A DNA stretch of 64,000 nt, taken from the NCBI GenBank assembly GCA_019116025.1, contig DXCM01000060.1, positions 1 through 64,000 on the forward strand, in the 5' to 3' direction. The first letter of the stretch is position 1, and every line of letters begins with the position of its first letter. The translations under genes were made by a program, and so were the position numbers. Under the pieces are notes generated by a model. That model made no database searches, was not told the origin of the DNA, and worked only from the letters and a program-made list of their open reading frames with translations. Source of the DNA: Candidatus Companilactobacillus pullicola. GTDB taxonomy: Bacteria > Bacillota > Bacilli > Lactobacillales > Lactobacillaceae. Of this stretch, positions 37,672 to 45,353 are shown in pieces.

Positions 37672-37762
37672 TTTATTAACCCATCCCTTGATCTATTCGT
37701 TTAACATTATATCTTAATATTTGTCGCTTATCATGTGATAACGGTTGAAGTTTTACTGATTG

Positions 37763-37809
37763 AAAAAGACCAGTTCGGCAAGTGATTTTAGTTGCCTTAC
37801 TGGTCTTTT
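37763..37809. terminator. Terminator downstream of the GT2 gene and elements A2/A4
   Basis: AAAAGACCAGT pairs with ACTGGTCTTTT, with GGCAA/TTGCC inside. The minus-strand side has the longer U-run. The glycosyltransferase stop is about 570 bases away, so the transcript would span both A elements. Confidence 0.85.
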
Positions 37810-37857
37810 GGAGGTTGATTCACTAAATTTGATTTACAGACATGGTTAATGTATGCC

Positions 37858-38029
37858 GTCGGTAGTAGAAAATCTGTGGGCCACTGGAACGTGGTGGACA
37901 CGACTTGAAGCTAATAATTTTACACTTCGTGCAAAATTATGGATCTCCAAGTTCGGTCTTCTGGTAACCTTGCTGCGCAAGCCAACCAGAATTTCACCAC
38001 TGAGGGCCCACAGATTTTCTACTACCGAC
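37858..38029 (+). repeat. Palindromic element family A, divergent copy A4
   Basis: Its core (GACACGA, TTGAAGCTAAT, ATTTTACACTTCGTGCAAAAT, GGATCTCCAA) matches A1-A3. The outer stem is a different sequence: GTCGGTAGTAGAAAATCTG plus TGGGCC at 37858-37882 pairs perfectly over 25 bp with 38005-38029. The second hairpin is also different (TTCTGGTAACCTTGC with GCAAGCCAACCAGAA). The fold is thus kept while the sequence changed. Confidence 0.88.
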
Positions 38030-38167
38030 TATATCCTGATCCTAATATTACTGACTAAATTCACAGTGTTTGACTATTTAAATACCTATTTTTGAATTAA
38101 AAGTAATTTTTAAAATAGAAAGGATAGTGAATTAAATAATTCATATCAAAATAAATAAGTAAAGTGC

Positions 38168-38345
38168 TGTTTAGTCCGGAGCAAAAATTGGGAATGCGTT
38201 CAGCTATGAGATCATTGTTACCGGCTTTGCCGGTTACAATGAGGCCGACTTTGGAAATCCATTATTTTGCACGAAGTGTAAAATAATTAGTTCCAAATCG
38301 TGCCCATAGCGTTCTAACAGCATTCTCAATTTTTGCGGAGGACGG
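38168..38345 (-). repeat. Palindromic element family A, copy A2
   Basis: On the minus strand it reads like A1 and A3: CCGTCCTCCGCAAAAATTG to TTTTTGCTCCGGACTAAACAG. It starts 31 bases after the glycosyltransferase stop. It has the same outer stem, TTCG-capped hairpin and CATTGTAACCGGC/GCCGGTAACAATG hairpin, the latter perfectly paired here. It lies about 140 bases from A4, in opposite orientation. The 700-base space from the TetR start to the glycosyltransferase end holds only these elements and a terminator. Confidence 0.9.
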
Positions 38346-38375
38346 CAAGGATACACTATAACCGATTTTTGCTCT

Positions 38376-39308
38376 CTATTTTTTGTCCTTAACGATATAG
38401 ATAGGGCGTTTTTTAACTTCAAGAAAAATTTTGCCGATGTATTCTCCAAGAATACCGATACTTAATAGTTGTATCCCACCTATGAGAAGTACGATGGAAA
38501 CTATTGAGGCCCAGCCATTTACGCTACTTAATGGACTAACTATTTTTCTAATGATAATTGCAATAATAGCGACTATTGAGGTAATTGAAAAGAGTGTTCC
38601 CATCCAAGTGGCGAACATCAGAGGTCCTTCTGAGAAATCAACGATACCTGTAACGGCGTACTTGAATAGTTTCCAGAAATTCCAAGACGTACTACCAGCT
38701 ACTCGTTCACGATTCTTGTATGGTAAGTACTTGGTCTTGAATCCAACCCAACTGAAAATTCCCTTTGAGAAACGGTTATACTCGGTCATTGATTTGATGG
38801 CTTCTACCATTTGACGGGTCATTAAACGATAGTCTCTGGCGCCAGGGATGATTTTAGTTTGCGACATTTTGTTGATGACTTTGTAAAAGCTATTGGAGAA
38901 GAAAGAGATGATCTTGTTTTCACCTTCACGGTCCATTCTAGCTGTACCGACGCAGTCATATTCCTTTTCTTCAAGGATATCGAACATCTCCGGCAACATT
39001 TCTGGTGGGTCTTGTAGATCGACATCCATAACGGCGACATACTCACCAGTGACTTCATTAAGGCCAGCATAAAGGGCAGCTTCTTTACCAAAGTTTCTGG
39101 AGAAGGAGATGAAATGCACTTCATCGCTATGATCTTTTTGAAGGTCTTTCAAAATAGAGTAAGTCTTGTCTTTTGAACCATCATCGATAAACCAATATTC
39201 TAAATTGAACTTATTGGTTTGTTCTTTGATTTTAGTCATTGCGTCATAATAAATATTAATAGATTCTTGTTCGTTGAAACACGGAACGATAATAGATATA
39301 GTTTTCAT
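38376..39308 (-). CDS. Family 2 glycosyltransferase (polyprenyl-phosphate type)
   Basis: The 310-aa enzyme of the GtrB/DPM1-like type moves a sugar from a nucleotide donor to polyprenyl phosphate at the inner membrane face. The catalytic domain has IIVPCFNEQESINIYY near 5, DDGSKDKTY near 42, the DxD-like VMDVDLQDPPEM near 94, and two C-terminal membrane helices (MFATWMGTLFSITSIVAIIA, VSIVLLIGGIQLLSIGILGE). I chose the ATG at 39306-39308 because the conserved fold starts there; the ribosome-binding site (GGAAAAA) is weak. Elements A2 and A4 follow. Confidence 0.88.
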   Translation of the reverse strand: MKTISIIVPCFNEQESINIYYDAMTKIKEQTNKFNLEYWFIDDGSKDKTYSILKDLQKDHSDEVHFISFSRNFGKEAALYAGLNEVTGEYVAVMDVDLQDPPEMLPEMFDILEEKEYDCVGTARMDREGENKIISFFSNSFYKVINKMSQTKIIPGARDYRLMTRQMVEAIKSMTEYNRFSKGIFSWVGFKTKYLPYKNRERVAGSTSWNFWKLFKYAVTGIVDFSEGPLMFATWMGTLFSITSIVAIIAIIIRKIVSPLSSVNGWASIVSIVLLIGGIQLLSIGILGEYIGKIFLEVKKRPIYIVKDKK

Positions 39309-39458
39309 ATTTTTTTCCACTTTCGCCAAATTATAAAGATATGTGATCATAACAAAAAGATCAAATCCATTTAGTATGAACTTGGTCTTTTCACAATTAA
39401 ATGGAGAGATTGTGTCTATATCACACATTCATACTGTAGTTACAGTCCCCCAAAAATA

Positions 39459-41375
39459 TTAAATTTTAAGTGATTCAGGAAGTGATAAAGTACCATTGCT
39501 TGCAGTGTTGATCACACTAACACTGATATCACGGTTTGTTTTGCTTTCAATGGCGTGTAGGTCATCTTCAGTTTGTACAAGAAGTTCGGTGATATTCTCT
39601 TGTTCATCTAACAACTTGATAACATCGTCGATCCTCTTGGCGACATTTTGAAGAAGCAGAATAGTATTCTTGCTGTCAATTTCGTTAACACTGACAATTA
39701 ATTGATATAAGAGATCAGCGTGGTTACCAACGAAAACGGCATTTTCAGTATTAGGTTCAATACTCTTCAACCACCAAGTGATCAATTCAGATTTTTCATT
39801 GAAGTCATGTTCAAGTAAGCCATTCTTATCGAATAATTGGTAACTGACAGGTTTATTTTTATCGAAAATAACTGTTAGAACAATGGAGCCATCAGTACGG
39901 TAGAAGTTCTGTTCTGACAATTCCTTATTCTTGTTAAAGTTTTGCATTGAAGATAATTGACCCTTGCTGTTGTAAATATTAGTCTTCACAATTTGATCAT
40001 TCTTGTAGTAGTTAATACGGTCGATCATCTTGTCGAAGTATTCAGCAGTCATCAATAAGTTTTGGTTCTTATCGTAGATAAAGGTATCTTGTGTTTCGAC
40101 ATCAGTTCTAGTTACCCAATCAGGATTTTCAGGAATAGCAACACGCTTGCCATCGGGATTAGGACTTGTCTGTAATTGGTCAAATAGGTTAACAACATTT
40201 GGAATTGAAATGTGTTGATCTTTAGCTTTTTTATCAATGATTTCATGAATATGATTGTCGTAGAAAGTTGATACGACAGTGACTGGTTTTTGTAATTTGG
40301 ATTCAAGATAGTTGATCATTCCAAATAGATCGTTTTTGGCTGTATCAGAACCAAAATCATCGGCCGTTACGTAATATTCTTTGTCCTTATCAAGATAAAC
40401 ATCACGTACTAGATAAGCTGAATGGAAGACATCCTTGATGTATTTAGTTAAGTAATCAATATTGTTGTTAACTTCACCCAATTCATCATCGATCTTCTTG
40501 TGTTCTTCGCCAAGACTTTGAATGTGACGTTCTAGACCGGCAATAGTTTCGATACGATAATTGTGATCGCTCTTCATTTGGTCATCGATGTTACGAGCTT
40601 TTTGTTGCAAGTTAGCAATTTGTTTATTAATGTCGCTGATCTTGTTATTCAAATCAGCAGCCTTGCTGTTTAAGTTAGCGATATCTTCTTGAGAAGAATT
40701 GATTTGTTCCTTGAGGTCCTTACGTTCATCGTAAAGAGTGTTGATAGATTTCTTTTGCTTTTCCATCAAGACCATCATCTTTTGAAGGTCTTTTTCTTCC
40801 TTGATGGAAGTGGACATATCAGTTTCAGATTGTTCATTTTTTGCAAGATTTGTTTGAAGCGTTTCCAAACTTGCTGTCTTTGTGTTAATCTCGGAGTTAA
40901 GGTCGTTTAACTGTTCTTGTAATTCACTGAGTTTTTGCTCTTGTTCTTTGCGATCAGCGTTCACAACGGCTAAATGTTCTTTAGCAGCGTCATCGTTTTG
41001 TGCTTTTGTATCAGCTAGTTTGTCGGCTGATTCTTTTTCATCACGTTTTAAAGTTTTAAGATAATTATCTAGGGTTTCCTTCTTAGCTTCAAAATCGTCT
41101 TTTTCAGAGAAAAGGTTCGTTTTTAAATCATTTCTTAATTGAGCATATTGATGAGAAAGGTCATTCATTTGCTCTTCGATATTTACGCGCTTGTCATGAA
41201 CTGACATGGGAAGTTGTTCCTCTTTTTGTTCGTTTTCAGTAGCAACCTCAGTTGATTCGCTGTCGTTAGATGCTTGAGATTGAGCGGAACTTTGGTCACT
41301 TTTAGGAGAATCTGGAACCGATTTGTCGGCCTCTGGTTTCTCATCAATTTTGCGTAGCATGTCTAAAAATTTCAC
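39459..41375 (-). CDS. Large coiled-coil protein with a C-terminal beta-rich domain
   Basis: The 638-aa acidic protein has no signal peptide. Residues 15-60 are Ser/Glu/Gln-rich and disordered. Residues 65-300 are a long coiled coil (heptads such as LKTLKRDEKESADKLADT and DLNNKISDINKQIANLQQ). The C-terminal 330 residues contain strand repeats (NFYRTDGSIVLTVIFDK, YQLFDKNGLLEHDFNEK, ELITWWLKSI) like the add-on sheet domain of GtfA/GtfB/TarM glycosyltransferases. No GT-B catalytic half is recognised. The start is GTG (41373-41375) behind GGGGG. It lies next to a GT2 gene; the function is unknown. Confidence 0.6.
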   Translation of the reverse strand: MKFLDMLRKIDEKPEADKSVPDSPKSDQSSAQSQASNDSESTEVATENEQKEEQLPMSVHDKRVNIEEQMNDLSHQYAQLRNDLKTNLFSEKDDFEAKKETLDNYLKTLKRDEKESADKLADTKAQNDDAAKEHLAVVNADRKEQEQKLSELQEQLNDLNSEINTKTASLETLQTNLAKNEQSETDMSTSIKEEKDLQKMMVLMEKQKKSINTLYDERKDLKEQINSSQEDIANLNSKAADLNNKISDINKQIANLQQKARNIDDQMKSDHNYRIETIAGLERHIQSLGEEHKKIDDELGEVNNNIDYLTKYIKDVFHSAYLVRDVYLDKDKEYYVTADDFGSDTAKNDLFGMINYLESKLQKPVTVVSTFYDNHIHEIIDKKAKDQHISIPNVVNLFDQLQTSPNPDGKRVAIPENPDWVTRTDVETQDTFIYDKNQNLLMTAEYFDKMIDRINYYKNDQIVKTNIYNSKGQLSSMQNFNKNKELSEQNFYRTDGSIVLTVIFDKNKPVSYQLFDKNGLLEHDFNEKSELITWWLKSIEPNTENAVFVGNHADLLYQLIVSVNEIDSKNTILLLQNVAKRIDDVIKLLDEQENITELLVQTEDDLHAIESKTNRDISVSVINTASNGTLSLPESLKI

Positions 41376-41501
41376 GAATGAATTCCCCCATAAAAAGACT
41401 TATAATAGTTACTAAAGAGTAGCATTTTTTTATATCGGTGTAAAGTTTGATATAAAGCTATTTGTAGAGAATACCTAGACCCAAAAAAGGAGAGTTTTTG
41501 T

Positions 41502-42695
41502 ATGAAGATCATGGCTATAAACGCAGGTAGTTCAACCTTGAAATGGAAACTTTTTGAAATGCCTGAGAAAAAAACAATTGCTTCTGGAATGATTGATCGT
41601 TTGGGAACACCCAAATCAATTTTTAAATTGAAGTATAACGGTCAAAAAATTGAACGTGAAGAAGCTATTAAGTCTAACGACATTGCGGTTTTATCTATTC
41701 TAGATGCTCTAAAAGATATGAATATCATTGAAAAATTCAGCGATATCGTTGCTTTTGGTCATCGTGTCGTTGCCGGTGGAGAGTACTTTAAAAAGTCAGA
41801 GATTATTACCAATGCTAACTTAGAAAAGATTGAAGAGTTGGCAGAATATGCTCCACTACATAACAAAATTGAAGCCTACTACATTGACGTCTTCAAAAAA
41901 TTAGTTCCTAAAGCCATTCAAGTAGCTGTCTTTGATACATCATTCTTTGTCGATATTCCCGAAACAAATTACTTATACAGTATTGATCTAGAAGATTATA
42001 AAAAATACCATGTACGCCGTTACGGAGCACATGGTACAAGTCACCGTTATATCGCCCAACGGTTAAATGAAATCGTTGATGGTGGTATTGAGGATAAAAA
42101 TGTTATCGTTCTTCATCTAGGTAGTGGTGCATCAATTAGTGCTATCAAGAATGGTAAAGCTTTTGATATCTCAATGGGCTTCACACCACTAACTGGTATT
42201 ATGATGAGTTCAAGAAGTGGGGATATTGATTTTTCAGTGGTTTCATACTTGATGAAGAAATTAGGTCTCAGTGATATTTCAGATATGATCGATATTTTCA
42301 ATCACAAGTCTGGATTGTTGGGAATTTCCGGAGTATCACCTGATATGCGTGATATTGAAGCCGTTGAAGACACTAACGAACGTGCTGAGTTGGCTCTACA
42401 AATGTATCGTAATCGTATTCTTAAATTTATCGGTTCTTACACAGCTGAAATGGGTGGCCTCGATGTCATCGCCTTTACAGCGGGTGTAGGTGAAAATTCT
42501 GCCGAGGTTCGTGAAGATATTATGTCAGGTCTTGGATATATGGGACTTAAGATCGATAAAGAAAACAATAAGGTAAGAGGTTCTGAAATTAAGATTTCAA
42601 CCGACGATTCTAAAGTTGCTGCATATACGATTCCAACTAATGAGGAATTAATGATAGCCCAAGATACTTATGGATTTGCGAAATTATTGAATTAA
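41502..42695 (+). CDS. ackA: Acetate kinase
   Basis: AckA interconverts acetyl phosphate plus ADP with acetate plus ATP. The 397 aa begin MKIMAINAGSSTLKWKLFEM with the conserved N-A-G-S-S-S-L-K type loop (a Thr replaces one Ser). They contain FGHRVVAGGEYF near 83, FDTSFFVDIP near 146, RRYGAHGTSHRYIA near 172, LHLGSGASISAIKNGKAFD near 203 and FTAGVGENSAEVRE near 325. AAGGAG lies upstream. The stop overlaps the menA stop by four bases on the opposite strand, leaving no room for a terminator between them. Confidence 0.97.
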   Translation: MKIMAINAGSSTLKWKLFEMPEKKTIASGMIDRLGTPKSIFKLKYNGQKIEREEAIKSNDIAVLSILDALKDMNIIEKFSDIVAFGHRVVAGGEYFKKSEIITNANLEKIEELAEYAPLHNKIEAYYIDVFKKLVPKAIQVAVFDTSFFVDIPETNYLYSIDLEDYKKYHVRRYGAHGTSHRYIAQRLNEIVDGGIEDKNVIVLHLGSGASISAIKNGKAFDISMGFTPLTGIMMSSRSGDIDFSVVSYLMKKLGLSDISDMIDIFNHKSGLLGISGVSPDMRDIEAVEDTNERAELALQMYRNRILKFIGSYTAEMGGLDVIAFTAGVGENSAEVREDIMSGLGYMGLKIDKENNKVRGSEIKISTDDSKVAAYTIPTNEELMIAQDTYGFAKLLN

Positions 42696-43606
42696 AAATT
42701 AAAGATTACACCGAGAATGAATGTAACAGTTTCTGCCAAAGTGATCAGTAACAGATTCTTAATAATTAGAGGGAAAGTCTTCTTTTTGATAGGATTCTGG
42801 CTGAATGCTTTGGCATTTTTATATACGATGGGTGTTATCAAAAATGTAAGAAGCATCAATTTTGGCAATAGGCCTAAGATTACGGAACAAACTAAGGCTA
42901 GATATCCGAGAACATAAAGTGATTTGAGAATAAAGATCGAATTATCTTTGCCTAGATAATAAACCAGTGTTTTCCGTCCTAAATTGATATCTTCTTTTTG
43001 ATCGGCAATGTTATTAGCAAGTAATAGGTTAGAAATTGCAAAGACGGTTAACAATGATGAAAGCAAGGCATCTCCGTAAAATTTAAAATCTAAAATGACA
43101 TAAGGATTGTGTACGACGTTGATGTAGATGGCTATCAGATAAATAACGTATCCCATGGTAAATCCTGAGAAAAATTCTCCTAAAGGTCCACGGTTAATAG
43201 GCCAAGGACCACCAGCATAACAGAAGCCGACGGCAAAAGAGAATAGTCCTAAATAAAGTAAAGGTAAGCCGGTGCGATAAACAATAAAGAGACCGATAAT
43301 GGCAGCGATAGCACTAAATGAAAAGTCTAACCAACCGACTAAATGTATATTAAGGTGGTTAACGCCGATGACATTAGTTTTTCTACGAAAACTTTCATCA
43401 CCAGTGGCGTTTTTATAGTCCCAATAATTGTCATTGATATCAACGGCCATATTGAAAAGAAACATAGCGATAAAAAATAGAATCAAATCAAGAGCGTTAA
43501 TAGAATGCCAGTGATAATATGAATACAAAGTTCCCATCAAGAAGGGGAAAATACTAGCAGTCTTGGCTTTTATTTCAACAAGCTCGAAAAATACTGAAGG
43601 TTTCAC
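42692..43606 (-). CDS. menA: UbiA-type prenyltransferase, probable MenA
   Basis: The 304-aa membrane enzyme attaches the polyprenyl chain to 1,4-dihydroxy-2-naphthoate in menaquinone synthesis. The first prenyl-diphosphate site is NMAVDINDNYWDYKNATGD near 55 and the second is NNIADQKEDINLGRKTL near 195; about eight or nine helices are present. I chose the GTG at 43604-43606, nine bases after AAAGGA; the ATG three codons upstream touches that site. It is divergent from the polyprenyl synthase gene, and the pair would make the lipoquinone tail and join it to the ring. Confidence 0.9.
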   Translation of the reverse strand: MKPSVFFELVEIKAKTASIFPFLMGTLYSYYHWHSINALDLILFFIAMFLFNMAVDINDNYWDYKNATGDESFRRKTNVIGVNHLNIHLVGWLDFSFSAIAAIIGLFIVYRTGLPLLYLGLFSFAVGFCYAGGPWPINRGPLGEFFSGFTMGYVIYLIAIYINVVHNPYVILDFKFYGDALLSSLLTVFAISNLLLANNIADQKEDINLGRKTLVYYLGKDNSIFILKSLYVLGYLALVCSVILGLLPKLMLLTFLITPIVYKNAKAFSQNPIKKKTFPLIIKNLLLITLAETVTFILGVIFNF

Positions 43607-43691
43607 AGAAATCATTCCTTTGGATTTGATAGGTTCTATTATAGAATTATTTTGGAATACAACAAAGTGATACAGGGGTAATAAATATTTT

Positions 43692-44663
43692 ATGGCGAAC
43701 TCAATTTGGAAAAGCTATCCTCAACTAGGGGAGAAATTGGATTTAACGACGGATTATATTCATCAAATGGTGAAGATCAATAATCTCGATATCAGTTCAA
43801 TGATTATAGATTTAACTTCGGGTGGCAAAATGTTGCGTCCAGCCTTCTTCTTATTGTTCAGTGAATTTGGCAATGAGAAGAAATCAACAAAAGAATTAGT
43901 TCCTTTGGCAGCATCTTTAGAAATTCTACATGTAGCGACTTTGATCCATGACGATGTCATTGACGATTCGCCAATGCGTAGATCTCAACCCACTATCCAT
44001 ACTAAATACGGCCGTAGAAATGCTATTTATGCTGGCGATTATTTGTTTACGGTTTATTTTGAATTGATCTCTAAACACTTGGAGCGCAATACTGATATTT
44101 TGCGTAACGCTTTAAGTATGAAGCATATTTTGATTGGTGAACTGGATCAAATGTGCATTAATTTTAACGTTAAAGCAACAACCGATATGTATTTAAACGA
44201 GATATCTGGCAAGACGGCGGAATTGTTCAGTTTAAGTGCTACTATGGGTGCTATTGTTAGTGGCGGCAATCAGGAATTAATTGAGCGTTGTAAAGAAATC
44301 GGTCATGATATAGGGATGGCCTTTCAAATTATCGACGACATTCTTGATTTCAGTAACTCCTCAGAAACGGGAAAGCCAGTTCATGAAGATTTGCGTAACG
44401 GTGTTTACTCGTTGCCATATATTTTAGGATTAGAGGCTGGGAATAAAAATCTAATTGCAATTCTATCTAAAGAGGTGTTAACTGATTCCGACGACGAGCA
44501 GGCCACTAACATCGTTATTGACGACGGCTATTTAAATCGTGCTAAGGAAATTGCCCAGGGATTTACGCAACATGCTTTAGACGAGATTGCTAAGTTACCT
44601 AAAAATACTAGTCGTCGCGTTTTAACGGAAGTAGTTAAACGCTTGGTAAATCGGATTAAGTAG
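43692..44663 (+). CDS. Polyprenyl (heptaprenyl-type) diphosphate synthase
   Basis: The 323-aa trans-prenyltransferase lengthens isoprenoid chains, probably for menaquinone. The two aspartate-rich sites are LIHDDVIDDSPMRRSQPTIH near 88 and AFQIIDDILDFSNSSETGKP near 212. GGKMLRPAFFLLFSE near 43 is also conserved. Similarity to HepT (component II) suggests a small partner may be needed; none is adjacent. AGGGG lies about twelve bases before the ATG. It is divergent from menA across 85 bases. A small gene follows after 20 bases. Confidence 0.9.
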   Translation: MANSIWKSYPQLGEKLDLTTDYIHQMVKINNLDISSMIIDLTSGGKMLRPAFFLLFSEFGNEKKSTKELVPLAASLEILHVATLIHDDVIDDSPMRRSQPTIHTKYGRRNAIYAGDYLFTVYFELISKHLERNTDILRNALSMKHILIGELDQMCINFNVKATTDMYLNEISGKTAELFSLSATMGAIVSGGNQELIERCKEIGHDIGMAFQIIDDILDFSNSSETGKPVHEDLRNGVYSLPYILGLEAGNKNLIAILSKEVLTDSDDEQATNIVIDDGYLNRAKEIAQGFTQHALDEIAKLPKNTSRRVLTEVVKRLVNRIK

Positions 44664-44682
44664 TTTCGGGGAGAATTAACAA

Positions 44683-45009
44683 ATGAATCAAGATAAGAAA
44701 TTGGCTTTAATTGAAGATGTAAATGATCTTTTAGGAAAAATGAATAAAACAGTTGATACTGATGGTGAAGTGAAGGCTCTCATCCAGACGGCCTATAACA
44801 CTATTAATAAGCCAGAAAAGACAACACAAAAGTACAATCAAATCTCAGACGCTATTAGGGAAATGAACGGTACTTTTCAAGAGTTGGCTGTAGCAAAAAA
44901 GTATCACTTTAGTGCAGAACAAAATGAGATTATTAATAAATTAAGAACTCTTTCACGTGAGCCAATGTCACAAAAGGGAATCGGAACTATCAATGGAGCA
45001 GTTTGGTAA
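44683..45009 (+). CDS. Small helical protein, possibly a bacteriocin-immunity-like fold
   Basis: The 108-aa, all-helical, highly charged protein has no signal peptide or membrane segment (MNQDKKLALIEDVNDLLGKM, VKALIQTAYNTINK, EQNEIINKLRTLSRE). Size and helix spacing recall the four-helix EntA-immunity family common in lactobacilli, but I see no diagnostic motif and no bacteriocin gene nearby. GGGGAG lies nine bases before the ATG. It follows the polyprenyl synthase gene by 20 bases, so it is likely co-transcribed. Element A3 begins 16 bases after its stop. Confidence 0.5.
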   Translation: MNQDKKLALIEDVNDLLGKMNKTVDTDGEVKALIQTAYNTINKPEKTTQKYNQISDAIREMNGTFQELAVAKKYHFSAEQNEIINKLRTLSREPMSQKGIGTINGAVW

Positions 45010-45024
45010 AATATGCTTAAGTTT

Positions 45025-45203
45025 CCGTCCTCCACAAAAATTGGGAATGCTGTTGGAACGCTATGGACACGATTTGAAACTAATTATTTTACACTTCGTG
45101 TAAAATAATGGATTTCCAAAGTCGGCCTCATTGTAACCGGCAAAGCCGGTAACAATGATCTCATAGCTGAACGCATTCCCAATTTTTGCTCCGGACTAAA
45201 TAG
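45025..45203 (+). repeat. Palindromic element family A, copy A3
   Basis: This 179-base copy is nearly identical to A1. Differences in the outer stem are paired: GTGAAAATTGGG with CCCAATTTTCAC in A1 becomes AAAAATTGGG with CCCAATTTTT here. The CATTGTAACCGGC/GCCGGTAACAATG hairpin is perfect. It lies between the stop of the 108-aa gene and the next terminator. The rest of the 45010-45350 space shows no gene. Confidence 0.9.
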
Positions 45204-45263
45204 AGCTCTGATTGTTTGGTTGAAGATAAATTGATTTTAGTTCATTATTTTTCATTCAAAAAA

Positions 45264-45317
45264 TAAAAAAAGGTGTTCATATCAGCCATTGATCTAGCCA
45301 ATATGAACACCTTTTTA
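45264..45317. terminator. Bidirectional terminator between element A3 and cydC
   Basis: AGGTGTTCATAT pairs with ATATGAACACCT, with an A-run before and five T after. It can end both the plus-strand transcript through A3 and the cyd operon. Confidence 0.85.
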
Positions 45318-45335
45318 GTATTCTTAAATATTTTT

Positions 45336-45353
45336 GTAGCGTTATAACGATTA
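45336..45353 (-). repeat. Post-stop palindromic element, copy 2
   Basis: On the minus strand TAATCGTTATAACGCTAC starts with the cydC stop codon and is identical to 15799-15816 after mnmG. Confidence 0.6.
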
